A stretch of DNA of 64,000 nt from Argopecten irradians (taxonomy: Eukaryota; Mollusca; Bivalvia; Pectinida; Pectinidae): the NCBI RefSeq assembly GCF_041381155.1, contig NC_091134.1, forward strand, positions 14,634,008 through 14,698,007, written 5' to 3'. Positions within the stretch are counted from its first letter, which is position 1. The number at the start of each line of letters is the position of its first letter. Below are positions 44,801-55,080 of the stretch, one piece after another. The notes beneath the pieces are model-generated. The model saw only the letters and a program-made list of their open reading frames with translations. It did not search any database and had not been told where the DNA came from. A program made the translations under genes and the position numbers.

Positions 44801-47057
44801 ACTCGTCGGGGTCCGTTTCGTTTTCTAACCAGTCATCGTTTTAAAGTTCTTCCGTACCAAACTATCGACCAATCAGAAATCACTTCCGAAACCTCTCTGT
44901 GAGGACATTTAAACGAGTCACATGATGTATAAATATACATAGATTTATTAATTAGTTGTCATTGACACAACTGTAACTGATGGAACACAGTTAAGCTATC
45001 AAAGCGAAATACAATTTTGATTTTAACGTGAAAACTGAACAGCTACAATGTTTAAGCAAGTTAATTCACCGTTTAAAAGATGCATTTGGCGTTTCTTGTC
45101 AGGTTTAGGAAAAGTTCATATCTACTCGTTAACATCCAAGATCATGTGTAGGATACTTTGTGGAATTGATAAAAAAAAATACGATTATAAAAATTAGCTT
45201 TTCCTGTCATGCATCTTAAACTACAGAAGCAAGAATATTTTTTTCATGTTTTGTTATCCTTTAATGACAATCTTATTATGGATTTCAAATATGTTCTTTA
45301 AAATTTATTTTTAAGAAATTAAATAAATTTAATAGCTATAAATTGTGCATATCAATAAAAAGGAGTAAAAGTTGCTCAGTATAAGAGACCGATTTTTTGC
45401 CGGTGTATGATTCTTAATGTATGATGCGTGCATGCCTGTGTTGGAAGAATGGGGTAGACTTGTTGAGTCTTATTTTCATATTAGACACTAGTGATCATTT
45501 TAGTGCATTTTACTGCCAGAGACATCGAATGATACATCCCATCTGATCACATGTATGTTATACTATTATTGGCAGATTCTTTGTGCGTATCCTTGTGATA
45601 TTGGGGACTCCTGATTACTTAATAGTGCTTTTCACTATATAAATGCGCCGAAGATGCCTATCAGCACACCCTGTTAGACCAAGTTTAAGGCGGGTTGGTG
45701 TTGAAACTTTCCATAAATGGTTTCCTGCACGTAGGATGTTGTATGTATCCCGTTGAAATCGTAGAAAGGTAACTTAATTTGGAATCTAATTTTCCCTTCT
45801 TCTATCGTGACTCAATATTTTTCTTATTGACATCGCATTCTTTTTAAACTATTTTGGCGAAGAAGTACTTGGGTTCCGTTCCCTGTCCTGACCGAGACGC
45901 GCCATAATGACCATAGCTGATGACAATGAGTTTAATTGTGCCACTTTTGAGATTTCGGCATACCAGGACAAGGGGGTTCTTTGCTCGTCGGTACCTTTTA
46001 CTTATGCAAATTTAGACTTTGCTGTTGCAGCTAATCACATGCGACCTTATAACCAACAACACTTGTTGCGTTTTTTTAGAAACATTCTAACGTAAACTTT
46101 AATCCAATAAAAATGGTCGTTACGCAGCATATGGATTTACTTTAAGATAAAATCACCCTGTATAACTACGCAAGCATGTGATTTGTGACCTTTAATCACG
46201 GACACTTTCCACGACACGATCAAGCTGAATATTGATCGTGCATACTGACCGACCTTTCAATATGTGCCCTCCGGATTGGGCTAACTCAATTAACGCTGGG
46301 GCCTTCACACAGTAAATTATACTCTTCTCGCATTAGAACATCCATAAAGATTACGTTAAGTTACTATCATCGTACATTACACTATACATTTATGGCACAG
46401 TTTTGCTGCTATTACATGAACCAGTCCTGGCCTTTCTTAGCCTAGGAGGAGATTCTTACGCTTTTACCTATTCGGTATATGAGTAGTTTATTATGTGAAT
46501 TAAACCCATGACCCCAGGTTTTGCAAACCCCTTCCAAGGAACGTAGCCTAAATGTCGAGTAGAAGACAATATGTGGTATTTGAAATACAACGCATCAAAC
46601 ATATACGCGATACTAACAAGCTCGTGGCTCTTGGTCCGCTCGATAAGTTATCCAATAACGATATAATCCTGTCATTCCATCGCGTTTTGAGTTGTAAACA
46701 TGCCTTTAAGTGCAAGTGACCGGTCGTCATTCGCCTTCTCAAGATTTTAATATTTTTACTTGTCTCTGTTTTAATGTAAAAATCATTCAGTCATGAATTA
46801 AGAAACGTTCATTGTTGCCACAATCAAACAAGACACAATCCTTCGGTGGCAAATTTGGCTACATTCTGTATGAAAAATAGGCACGTCATGTGAATGACGG
46901 GCTGGTCGCTGAGTTTGCCAAATCGTGTACATACCTATTCCAACCAGATCAAAGATATTGAGTCCCCTTTTGAGTTGTGAATCCTTTAGGCTTTTGTTAT
47001 CGATCGTTTTTCTTCTGACCACCGCTCGACAGAATCGACCAAACACCTCCATTTTAC
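32759..47057 (-). CDS. SLC7A4-like: cationic amino-acid transporter-like protein (SLC7, CAT-4-like), complete coding region
   Basis: Seven coding exons on the minus strand (46935-47057 with ATG at 47052, 42333-42452, 40232-40427, 37719-37833, 36584-36721, 33467-34634, 32759-32862) join with matching phases into 652 residues. The protein is an APC-superfamily transporter of the plasma or inner membrane with about 14 predicted membrane segments. It follows the CAT family along its whole length: NIFDLVGIGVGGSLGIGVYV, FAEFSMRLPRAGASYLYTY, WTMVLEYVIGAAAAAKAWS, FFPFGFTGVVSGAGTLFVAF, VPRILYAMSNDKV, IGTLLSFSMVSLCVLCQRYQ and WMRFSIWLLLGLILYF. Glu106 (in LGELCAF) matches the glutamate essential in mouse CAT-1. 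The C-terminal motif resembles SLC7A4 more than CAT-1 to -3. Human SLC7A4 has shown no clear cationic amino-acid transport alone, so the substrate is open. A hydrophilic loop (about 410-515), rich in Ser/Thr, splits the last membrane segments. Confidence 0.9.
32863..33466 (-). other. SLC7A4-like intron 6
   Basis: 604 bp of AT-rich DNA between good splice sites; no element recognised. Confidence 0.7.
33467..34634 (-). CDS. SLC7A4-like: SLC7A4-like coding exon 6 (large exon)
   Basis: Follows GCTTATCTTTTCAG and ends TTAG before GTAAGA. The 1168-nt exon carries membrane segments about 7 to 13 and the long hydrophilic loop with Ser/Thr- and Tyr-rich stretches (YDSMDDSRYM, SIMSEGTESQSLTGG). The true first residues are VVSGAGTLF, read through from exon 5, so no start codon is needed here. 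Confidence 0.92.
34655..34735 (-). mobile_element. SINE leader fragment
   Basis: AGTTGCCTTTTATCATGCAA followed by TAGTATCAGGTACAATTGCA is the reverse complement of the 5' leader of the SINE; nothing beyond the leader is present. Confidence 0.5.
34847..35017 (+). CDS. GC-rich 56-codon reading frame in an SLC7A4-like intron (unknown)
   Basis: ATG to TGA encodes MAHETLNRHSEFASEDHDWP through SQLEDTFINVKQTLSSITN. The composition is balanced and GC-rich, clearly unlike the surrounding AT-rich intron. The frame is antisense to the transporter. No signal peptide or membrane segment. It might be a small gene, a first exon, or a fragment of a mobile-element protein; I do not recognise it. Confidence 0.35.
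   Translation: MAHETLNRHSEFASEDHDWPRVASSANLPSVMAVGSMSQLEDTFINVKQTLSSITN
36584..36721 (-). CDS. SLC7A4-like: SLC7A4-like coding exon 5
   Basis: Follows a poly-T tract and GGTTTTAG, ends GGG before GTGAGT. It encodes VSAVVSCIFTFLNGLVILCL through GFFPFGFTG, matching the F.PFGFSG motif of CAT proteins. Phase 0 at both ends. Confidence 0.88.
36722..37718 (-). other. SLC7A4-like intron 4
   Basis: Mostly the 39-bp minisatellite at 37021-37500, otherwise AT-rich. Confidence 0.7.
37021..37500. repeat. 39-bp minisatellite with a 253-bp duplication
   Basis: Units of 39 bp (GGGCTGACACAACTTATTGA, AATTATCTACATGAGTAT) occur about a dozen times. The block from 37021 restarts at 37274 with the same variants in the same order, including the single TTCATGAG unit, so a five-unit block was copied as one piece. 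A damaged segment (37200-37270) separates the two. The long open frames are an effect of the 39-bp period. Confidence 0.9.
37719..37833 (-). CDS. SLC7A4-like: SLC7A4-like coding exon 4
   Basis: Follows TTTTTTTTTATTTATAG and ends AAG before GTACAC. It encodes YFEGQLHWSLGPGASDSPDV plus a hydrophobic helix (VACALVFVALSIIIIDVK). Confidence 0.85.
38173..38349. mobile_element. foldback MITE with a strong central hairpin
   Basis: Outer arms ATTATTCTCAAT and ATTGAGAATAAT plus GTTATGAAG/CTTCATAAC pair. An inner pair, ACCGGACGGACATTCC and GGAATGTCTGTCCGGT, flanks a CATAGACGC...GCGTCTATG stem. The whole 177 bp can fold on itself. Confidence 0.75.
38945..39370. mobile_element. composite foldback element, copy 1
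   Basis: It begins CTCTTTAATATGTGGATATG, has an inverted partner about 100 bp on (CATATCCTTCATATCTACAT), and continues with a roughly 300-bp tail (CCATTTTGAAATAAATTC, ATGCCAAAAAATGTTAAAAT, CATGAGTGTATTGTTCTA). The same structure sits in the satellite at 53.9-54.4 kb, where it is less decayed. Confidence 0.7.
40232..40427 (-). CDS. SLC7A4-like: SLC7A4-like coding exon 3
   Basis: Follows CGTGTACCTGTTTCAG and ends before GTAGGT. It encodes ICFAEFSMRLPRAGASYLYT through LEYVIGAAAAAKAWSQYFN, the most conserved stretch of the family, including the glutamate matching Glu107 of CAT-1. Confidence 0.9.
40715..41020. mobile_element. large foldback (inverted-repeat) element
   Basis: The left arm has GTACCGTACACGACAGATTT, GTTTTACTGCACCGGCTGAT and TTTGCGGATTGGTATACC; the right arm has their inverted counterparts GGTGTACCAAACCGCAAAAT, GGTCGGTGGAGTAAAAC and GGCCTGAAATTTGCACGTGG. 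A second copy of the right end lies near 41045-41085, with CGTGTACGGTACC. Confidence 0.6.
41938..42143 (-). mobile_element. SINE copy, 3' half
   Basis: On the minus strand it runs from GTGTGTTGCTTGGTGTCTTC, through TATAGCACTATAAAAAGGC and the 3' segment, to TTAATAGGACTTTAATTAATT. It is 5'-truncated. Confidence 0.7.
42333..42452 (-). CDS. SLC7A4-like: SLC7A4-like coding exon 2
   Basis: Follows CTTTCATTGGTTGCAG and ends before GTTAGT. It encodes VGGSLGIGVYVIITHVVKHQ onward: the broken first helix with the glycine-rich substrate-binding turn typical of APC carriers, and the second helix. Confidence 0.88.
42955..43110 (+). mobile_element. degenerate SINE fragment
   Basis: GATGTCTTTGGTGGCATGCC, then GGAATTGCACTATTATAAGC and GGCCGTTCTGAAATGACCAT, follow the SINE order with many changes. 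Confidence 0.5.
43985..44530. repeat. degenerate repeat with CTTGAAAAGTCC motifs
   Basis: Repeated short motifs (CTTTGAAAAGTCCTTAAATG, GGCCTTGAAAGTCCTCAAAT, AAAAGTCCTTGAAATTC, AAGGCCTTGA) end near CTGCATGAACCATGAGAC. Similar strings occur in interspersed repeats of many invertebrates. Family not determined. Confidence 0.4.
45440..45905. mobile_element. two degenerate SINE fragments in opposite orientation
   Basis: 45440-45690 follows the minus-strand SINE body (ATCCCATCTGATCACATG, AATAGTGCTTTTCACTATAT). 45735-45905 follows the plus-strand leader and tRNA-like part (ATCGTAGAAAGGTAACTTAA, TGGGTTCCGTTCCCTGTCCT). Confidence 0.45.
46935..47057 (-). CDS. SLC7A4-like: SLC7A4-like coding exon 1 (start codon)
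   Basis: ATG at 47052-47050; the exon begins five bases earlier, after TTTTCTTTATTACTCTAG, so at least one non-coding exon lies upstream. It encodes MEVFGRFCRAVVRRKTIDNK onward to the first membrane helix and ends before GTATGT. Confidence 0.88.
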
Positions 47058-50000
47058 CTAGAGTAATAAAGAAAAAATAATTTAGTGGCATACATTTTTG
47101 GATGTGGGCAGTTAAACCTATAGATAAAGGTCAAATACGACTGTAACTGACAATTCTGCATACTTAATATATATAATGGGTTTAGGTCACTAACGGTAAA
47201 ATAGATAGAACTCAACGGCTTAAAGTTTCAATGTTGAATCATAAATAACTTATTGTAGTTCAAATAGTCAAGTATATGTTTGATTAAAAATATTAAATTC
47301 GGCCTGTACAAAGTGTAAATTCAATAGGTCAAGCGAGTATAAATCAAGGTTAAACCATTTTGACTCAGATATCAATGTTGTTAATCACACCCAGTTATTG
47401 AGTAGCACGGCTTAAAGTCGAGTATAATACACTTTAGATACCATTTATGTTTAGAGAAGATACTTTATGTAATAATTTCAGGATGTTCTTATGAAACACA
47501 GAACTCCTTTTGTTTTCTTCAAATGTTTGCTAGATTACTGTATCTCCTTGTGTGGTTCAAATACAGTTGAACTTCGTTCAGACAAGCTCGTATAATTCAA
47601 AGGCCCTGCCTAAGTGTTGACTGTATCATAAATACGTTATGACAAGATTAAAGGCGTAATACTTACAACAACCGACTGAACTTAATCAAACTATTAGATA
47701 AAACGGTGTTGCGCATATGCTTATGAATGCGCTGCATGCAATATTTTCGCTTGGAAATTATAACATCTTGAGAATCTTTACACAGTTGATGATCTCTGTA
47801 TAAAGGTTCCACTACCTCCATTTACTTATCCTCATCGACATTTCAGAAGCTTTGCTTGTTCAAAGCCACGTGCGGTTTGAATTATTTGCGATCGGCTGCA
47901 CATCATGCCTGTCCCTTTAGATGAACTATCAACACATACGTTGTACTAAACTAGTGACACAAGAAGACGCGGTAAATGTGTCCCGGAATACTATGGTTCT
48001 ACTTGTGATAAGGCCACTGGGGGATACCGAGATCGCAGTTTTCTAATTTGGTATCATAATAGAACGTAGTCAACAATCATTTCTGCATTAGCATCTATAT
48101 TTCATAGGTACCTACGTTAGAGTTATAAACAATATCCGGCTGTAGCTTATATATGTGTAAATCGTCTGTGGGGCAGGTGATCTGGTCGTTTTGCCGCTAA
48201 AGGACAGCGTTCACTGTCATATAACTTCACTTGTGCTAGTTACCACATATGGTCATGACAACACAAAAAGGTGAAGACGCGAGGGATCGACCTAGTAACG
48301 GCTATATAGTGAGAAGCTTCTTCTGCCAGTCCTTCGCAACCATGGAGATATCTCACGCTCCCCATGGAGTTATTATTCACCGTGTGGTCATCTTCCTATT
48401 TTGTCAAATGGCGTGATATACTGTGCATCGTAGTCACGTGTCATTGGCGATAAATCGAACGTATTCACGTGGGATCATTATTACGTAACGGACAATAATT
48501 GATCTGTCTGGCGTGTTATCAAGTCTGATTCTTATCATTATTAACATTTTTTTTCAGAACATTATATCATACATGCGGCAGATGTCATGAGATAAAACAG
48601 TAGTTCAACATCTACACAAATCGATACACTTTTAATTATTCACGAATAACGAGAATGACATTTCTGCAGAAACGGATCCCTTGTCAATTAATTTGATTTA
48701 TTTATTCGGTGACATTTATCGACACTAAGTACTTGGAACACATATGAGTTACTTTTATCAAAGGCTCTGGGTTCTGTCCCCTGGCCGAGATATACCAAAG
48801 TCTTATAGGTGGTAGTTTCTGCTCCTGCTTGACGCTCAGCATACCTGGAGTTGGACGACTGGTTCGTCCGTTGTCAGTATAATGTGACCGTGTGGGGTGT
48901 GTTGCATGGTTTCTTCGGCGGCATGCTTCAGTGATATTTCACTATAAAAAGGGCAACCACACACTATACACCGCATACATGGAGGCCGTCCTTACATGAA
49001 TCTGACTGTCAATAGAACGTTAATCATTCAAACAAATAAACTATGTTACTCAGTTTTATAAAAGAAAATGAAATAATACCCGTTCACCGTAAGCAACACT
49101 CTTACGTTTGTCAGACAAATACTATATACAGGCTAATTTCTTTCGTGTGTTTACATTTTCCGAATTTTGCGAACTTTTATGTTAGCAAATAAATATAGGC
49201 TTCAGTAAAAATTAAGTAGTGATTTCACACAACTGTTTCATTTTCATCTTCGTATAATGATATGAATCACGAAATTAAAGTCACACTATACGTACCTACA
49301 AACAAAAAGTTTGATTCGACTCCGATATCATTAGTATTTAGATGTAGTTGATATTAAGTTATGTCAAAGAATGTTTGTAATGGTTTCTAAATAACTTTGG
49401 TACATCTTTTGTTGAAATTCGATACTTGTAACATGCCTTCATTTTCAACTAGTCGCCATAAAAGTTACGATTATTGTCGAACGGAAATCGGAAATTTCAT
49501 GACCCGTTCTCGAAGAATTCAGACCGACGTAACGTAGTTACGGTAGTCACACTACGTTCTCGGCAACGACGTTACAATGTCGGCAAACTTCGGCTGGTTT
49601 GACTAAATGGGACCTACCTAGCGATGTTCAATATTTATTTGATATTTTTTACCAAAAGTTTTCGAATCATTATCGCTCATCTTGACTTCGATTTAGTCCT
49701 GTCTCTGCTTGATTTTCAACAGGATTATATTTTTCAAAATTCTTCTGAATCATGAAAAATAAGACATACGGATATTGGGACTTTAAGTAGCCGCGACCGA
49801 ATGATGGTTTACAATATCTAAGTTATTTAGAACATGTTTTCTAGAAGGTGCCCTTATCAGACCTTAGCTATTCATAGAACTAAATCATAATTCTCAAACA
49901 AATAAGTAATGTAAACAAAATATATGTTATATCAGAAGAGAAAGACCTACGAGTGTGTAAATGTATTCTGGTTCATCAAGTACGCTATTGCAAAACAATT

Positions 50001-50085
50001 AGAACAAAATTCACATATTTTGCTTCGACAGACATCAGATAAGACTTATGCTGATATATACGTACAAGTATGTCTATTTTCATTT
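47058..50085. other. upstream flank of the SLC7A4-like coding region
   Basis: The acceptor at 47058 implies a non-coding exon somewhere upstream. A minus-strand GCTAGGTAGGTCCC near 49607-49620 is a possible donor after a CpG-containing stretch (49480-49600), but this is weak. A SINE occupies 48758-49040. Otherwise AT-rich. Confidence 0.4.
48758..49040 (+). mobile_element. SINE copy lacking leader, short internal loss
   Basis: It starts at the B-box-like TCTGGGTTCTGTCCCCTGGC, runs through TGACGCTCAGCATACCTGGA, GACGACTGGTTCGTCCGTTG and TATAAAAAGGGCAAC, and ends AATCATTCAAACAAATAAAC. Confidence 0.75.
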
Positions 50086-50089
50086 AACT

Positions 50090-50165
50090 GCGTTGCCGAA
50101 ATCATTGCTCGCGTCGCCGTTTGAAGTCCCGCGAGACATCTACTTCTCGCGGTGACGTACGCTCT
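50090..50165 (-). promoter_or_regulatory. CpG-rich candidate promoter element
   Basis: A short CpG-dense stretch in AT-rich DNA has CCGCGAGA and TCTCGCGG as an inverted pair 8 bp apart, with TGACGTA (CRE-like) just beyond. TCTCGCG-type sites are known promoter elements in animals (BANP-type). It is about 3 kb upstream of the transporter's first coding exon. Assignment to that gene is inference. Confidence 0.3.
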
Positions 50166-50169
50166 AATC

Positions 50170-52670
50170 CCTGATAGAGAATAGTTTTCGTTGATCACAC
50201 TATGTTTCCTGTTACCAATGCAATGTTATATTGATATGTACACGCAAAATACAGCTTCAAACCACACCAAACATCGACTCATTAAGTCTACTAAAGAGAA
50301 ACTTATTTCTTCCTTATTATGACATATTTGCCCTTTTTTCTGTGTCAACATCACTGCTATTGTCAAAATAAACAAACGAGTATTGATTCATAAAGTACTA
50401 TTTGTGTAATAATGAGAACAAAAACTACAACAAGATTGACATGAGTTCCGAAATAACGACCGAAGCAAGAAATGAAACGGAACGAACCCATAAATCATCG
50501 CACAAAGCAGAGGGAAGAATGGCAATAGAAAAAACCAATGCGGAACGAAAGTATGAATTATTAGTTCAAAACAATGCTTGGAGTTACATATAATCTAAAT
50601 CTGTAGCAATTTCGATCAGTTTTACCGAAGTCCATGTAAAATGTACAGATATTTTTTCGCTACATATCGTTTTGGCCAACAGAAGCGAAAGCGTAATGCA
50701 ATAGAACACAAATATGTATTGTCGTGAAAGAATGTGCGTTCGACAGTTATTACTATACGCTTAATTAATTGATAATGGACGGACAAAACAACAGAAGAGA
50801 AATGTGTCACGGAATTTATATAAAGCAGTGAAATTACAGCGGATAGCAAGTTAAAAGAAGTATCAGTTAAATGTCAAACGAATGATTAAACCATGAAATA
50901 TAAACGAGTCCCTGATGAATGATGACCAGGAGAGAAGAAAATGACGAAATTGATTGACATTTCTAACTGACACAAACACTTGGTAAATATACAAAAAAGG
51001 AATGTCGGTCATTTTATATCGAAACGTTATCAACATAAGTAATATTTTCGTAAGTTTTGGTCCAAACAAAATGTAGTTATCTAAATCATTTTTATACAAA
51101 AAAAAGCCCATGTTTTACATAGCTGTACGATACACGAAATGGATAGCAACATATTTTGAGAGCACCTTACAATAACATTGAATGAAACTACTGTTCTCAC
51201 CCATGTAAGACAATGGTATGTACCTGACGTAATAAATTCACAGCTTACCTTCTTCCCAGAGATGTACACAATGATGAATATGGATATAACTTCATACAAA
51301 ATAATACCATATTACTCCAGGAACAACGTAAAGAAGTTGTATAGCTACATGACATCGTTTTTTTCTGCCCGTCAGTCTAATATTATCCATTTAGTACGCA
51401 CATACCCGTCACTACAATATCTCTATTGGTTTGTTGGTGGTATCGCGTGCTTGACTGTAAGTCACGTGATCTCATGACCTTTGCCTCACCGTCTAATTAT
51501 CCCCGAAAAAGGTGTTGTTGTAGGTTCGACATGCACATGTAATTTTCTGATCTACATGTACCACGCACTTTATAATCACGAGTCGTGACATGCAATGCAT
51601 AGCATTACTCTCCATTAAAATCGGTATAAAATAACATGATTTCATAGTGATAACGAAGTTCATTATATCAAAAGTTTAATTGGAAGACTTCAGAATATCA
51701 GAAACATTAGGTTGCACTAAATTGAAAATATATAGGAATGTGTTAAATTCTGAAAGACGAAGTGACGCTATACAGTATAGCATACGAGGAATAAATAAGT
51801 CTAGTGCTTCAGTCTGGCAAAATGTATTGGTGCAGTCAAGTAACCGTATTGGTGAATTGTGGCAAGCATGCTTTTTGGTTCAGACTTAATAAAAAATATG
51901 TATAGTTGCTATTAATACAGTCTGAAACACTAGAATTGTTTTCTATGGCAAAATTATTATCGATAAGCCGTGAATATGTATATTTTAGAGGTCCTTTTGT
52001 AGTAGACACTTTTACGTCGAAGATATTGTATAGATTCTGAGATACTGAGTGCGTGTGAATCCCACATCGTATGTTACGTGTTATAAATAAATCAGACAAT
52101 GCATTGATCGATGCCTTCGGAAATCTTTGTTCACATTCATCAACAACTCAACGATTATGATTACACCTAATTAATACGGTTAGTTTTAATCGATATGTTT
52201 TGAATATTAAACAAAACTATCGTAGTATTTTATGAGGAAATTGCTCATTTTCAAAAGTCTATTCATAAATAATTAAATGTATGCATTTTGTGTGAGAAAC
52301 CTTTGTATGGGTGTTTGTACGGTACATCATTATCATTCATATAATCAATAAAAAGATGTCAAGTCCTTCGATAATGGCTTGTTATAACAAGCAAATAGAG
52401 TGGTTTCTAATACGGTGCATGGACTTGAGCGCGAAAGAATTTGTAGGACCATAGTATGATATTATATTTGACTTAATACATATTAAAACTTCGAAATAAA
52501 TTTTGTTTGAATTATATGTAGTTTCGATTGTAAATAAACAAAAGTTTGAATCAGTTACGAAAAATGAGAAATTGATATATTTTATCATAATTATTATTCA
52601 GAAGCTCAAATATCAGGAAGAATACAGAACGCGCCACTCCGGCATGGAGACCGTTCATTTATAATCTTTG
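50170..52670. other. intergenic, nothing recognised
   Basis: AT-rich with many frames of 60-100 codons, none with features of a protein family or flanked by convincing splice sites. Confidence 0.35.
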
Positions 52671-52679
52671 TTTGCTTAA

Positions 52680-53125
52680 TTAAAATCCTATTAACTGTAG
52701 TGTGTATGAAATGCGAGATGGATGTTTTGGGAGACTGCGGTAAATTCATGTTGTCTTTTGTATAGTGCAACTCTTGCCTTTTTTTATATTGCTATATCAC
52801 TGAAGCCTGCCACCAAGACGCAAAGCAACAAACAGCATTCGGTCACATTATACGGACAACGGGCGAACCAGTCGTCCCTTAATCATCCTTTAATACTGAG
52901 CGCTAAGCAGAAGCTACCGCTTTTAAAGACATTGGTGTGTCTCGACCAGGAGACAGAACCCAGAGTCTACATCACAAGGGGGGAACGTTCAACTGAAGGC
53001 AAAACGTGAGGTGGTGTCAAGGGAGATGTAAGGAAGAAGAGAAAAGATAAGATCCTAAATTTAGTCGTATTTTACGATCATACAATATGGGCAGCAGGTA
53101 CAATTTTAATGCACTACATGCAGGG
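52680..53125 (-). mobile_element. SINE copy, near full length including leader
   Basis: Read on the minus strand: leader (AATTGTACCTGCTGCCC-like, then GATCGTAAAA...CTAAATTTAGGATC), TCTCCCTTGACACCACCTC, tRNA-like part (CTCTGGGTTCTGTCTCCTGG), body (AGCGCTCAGTATTAAAGGAT, GACTGGTTCGCCCGTTGTC) and part of the 3' segment ending TTAATAGGATTTTAATTAA. It fixes the family length at about 500 bp. Confidence 0.75.
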
Positions 53126-53426
53126 CAACATTTATAATCATATACGATACCAGTCACACTAATGTGAGAAAGAACGAAGACATCCGAATATATCTCTTGA
53201 CGAGTGAAATTTGGTTTTGTTTGGGCTTGTTATACTGACGTCTTAAAAGGGATACTCACAATAAGCGGTATAGTTTACGGATACGTATGGAAAGGGGAGC
53301 GACAATTATTCATAAAACATTCCATTTTTTTTTTAATTTTGTGTCTATTTTATTCATATGTTATATTACACATTGTTATTCTCTCCCCTTCTGATTTATT
53401 AATATTAATCAATCGTTGTACAATGA
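53126..53426. other. unique AT-rich DNA left of the satellite
   Basis: No gene or element ends recognised. Confidence 0.35.
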
Positions 53427-53923
53427 AACAAACTATAACGTAAACCGTATAATCCTACCATTTACCCAGGTATCACACAGAACACACTGTGACACAGGTA
53501 CAATATACAAACAAACTATAACGTAAACCGTATAATCCTACCCTTTACCCAGGTATCACACAGAACACACTGTGACACAGGTACAATATACAAACAAACT
53601 ATAACGTAAACCGTATAATCCTACCCTTTACCCAGGTATCACACAGAACACACTGTGACACAGGTACAATATACAAACAAACTATAACGTAAACCGTATA
53701 ATCCTACCCTTTACCCAGGTATCACACAGAACACACTATGACACAGGTACAATATACAAACAAACTATAACGTAAACCGTATAATCCTACCCTTTACCCA
53801 GGTATCACACAGAACACACTATGACACAGGTACAATATACAAACAAACTATAACGTAAACCGTATAATCCTACCCTTTACCCAGGTATCACACAGAACAC
53901 ACTGTGACACAGGTACAATATTA
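53427..53923. repeat. 83-bp satellite array, left part (about 6 units)
   Basis: Units start ACAAACAAACTATAACGTAA and contain CCTACCCTTTACCCAGGTAT and CACAGAACACACTGTGACAC. Spacing is exactly 83 bp (for example AACTATA at 53431, 53514 and 53597). Units are nearly identical, differing mainly at CTGTG/CTATG, which implies recent amplification or homogenisation. Confidence 0.95.
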
Positions 53924-54415
53924 TAAGACTCTTTCATATGTGGATATGAAGGATAGGGATATTCTACCCGAGGGTCACAAAATGTAGTAAAACCCGAGGC
54001 TTGCCGAGGGTTTTGCAACATTTTGTGATCCCGAGGGTAGGATATCCCTATCCTTCATATCCACTTATGAAAGAGTATTTTTCTTTCATACCACGACGTT
54101 TTATTGCAATTTTACAAATAAAATATGCCGCCATTTTGAAATAAATTCGAAGAAATCCACGGCTTGAAGTCAATTTCCATACATGAAAAATTACGTTATA
54201 TTTTCAACACAAATTCCGTTGCTTGCATCTTTTATAGTAAAACCAGTCAATTCTGTGAAAAAAATGTTAAAATTTTACCGAGGAAATAGAGATTTTGTTG
54301 ACGCCGTGACGTCACGAGGCTTTATTGCATGGGTAGCCATGCAATACAGCCTCAGGCGACATGAGTGTATTGCCCTAGACCAGTCAGTATTACACGTGTA
54401 GGTATGAAAGAAAAC
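53924..54415. mobile_element. composite foldback element inserted in the satellite
   Basis: It interrupts one 83-bp unit between CAATAT and ACAAACAAAC. The left part is a foldback: CTCTTTCATATGTGGATATG ... GAGGGTCACAAAATGT pairs with ACATTTTGTGATCCCGAGGG ... TATGAAAGAG. The right part (54075-54415) is bounded by TTTCTTTCATACC and GGTATGAAAGAAA, again inverted. It has a perfect CRE palindrome inside CGTGACGTCACG (about 54305). No clear target duplication. A diverged copy is at 38945-39370. Confidence 0.8.
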
Positions 54416-55080
54416 AAACAAACTATAACGTAAACCGTATAATCCTACCCGTTACCCAGGTATCACACAGAACACACTATGACACAGGTACAATATACAA
54501 ACAAACTATAACGTAAACCGTATAATCCTACCCTTTACCCAGGTATCACACAGAACACACTGTGACACAAGTACAATATACAAACAAACTATAACGTAAA
54601 CCGTATAATCCTACCCTTTACCCAGGTATCACACAGAAACACACTGTGACACAGGTACAATATACAAACAAACTATAACGTAAACCGTATAATCCTACCC
54701 TTTACCCAGGTATCACACAGAACACACTGTGACACAGGTACAATATACAAACAAACTATAACGTAAACCGTATAATCCTACCCTTTACCCAGGTATCACA
54801 CAGAACACACTGTGACACAGGTACAATATACAAACAAACTATAACGTAAACCGTATAATCCTACCCTTTACCCAGGTATCACACAGAACACACTGTGACA
54901 CAGGTACAATATACAAACAAACTATAACGTAAACCGTATAATCCTACCCTTTACCCAGGTATCACACAGAACATACTGTGACACAGGTACAATATACAAA
55001 CAAACTATAACGTAAACCGTATAATCCTACCCTTTACCCAGGTATCAAACAGAACACGCTGTGACACAGGTACAATATAC
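54416..55080. repeat. 83-bp satellite array, right part (about 8 units)
   Basis: Same unit and phase as the left part, with rare single-base variants (one extra A near 54636, CATACTG near 54975). It stops abruptly at ATATACACGGTAGTCACGC. Confidence 0.95.

Larger units (their letters stand above)
42453..46934 (-). other. SLC7A4-like intron 1
   Basis: The largest intron (4.5 kb). It holds a MULE-like MITE fragment (about 42697-42735), degenerate SINE pieces (42955-43110, 45440-45905) and a CTTGAAAAGTCC repeat (43985-44530). No other exon is visible. Confidence 0.65.
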
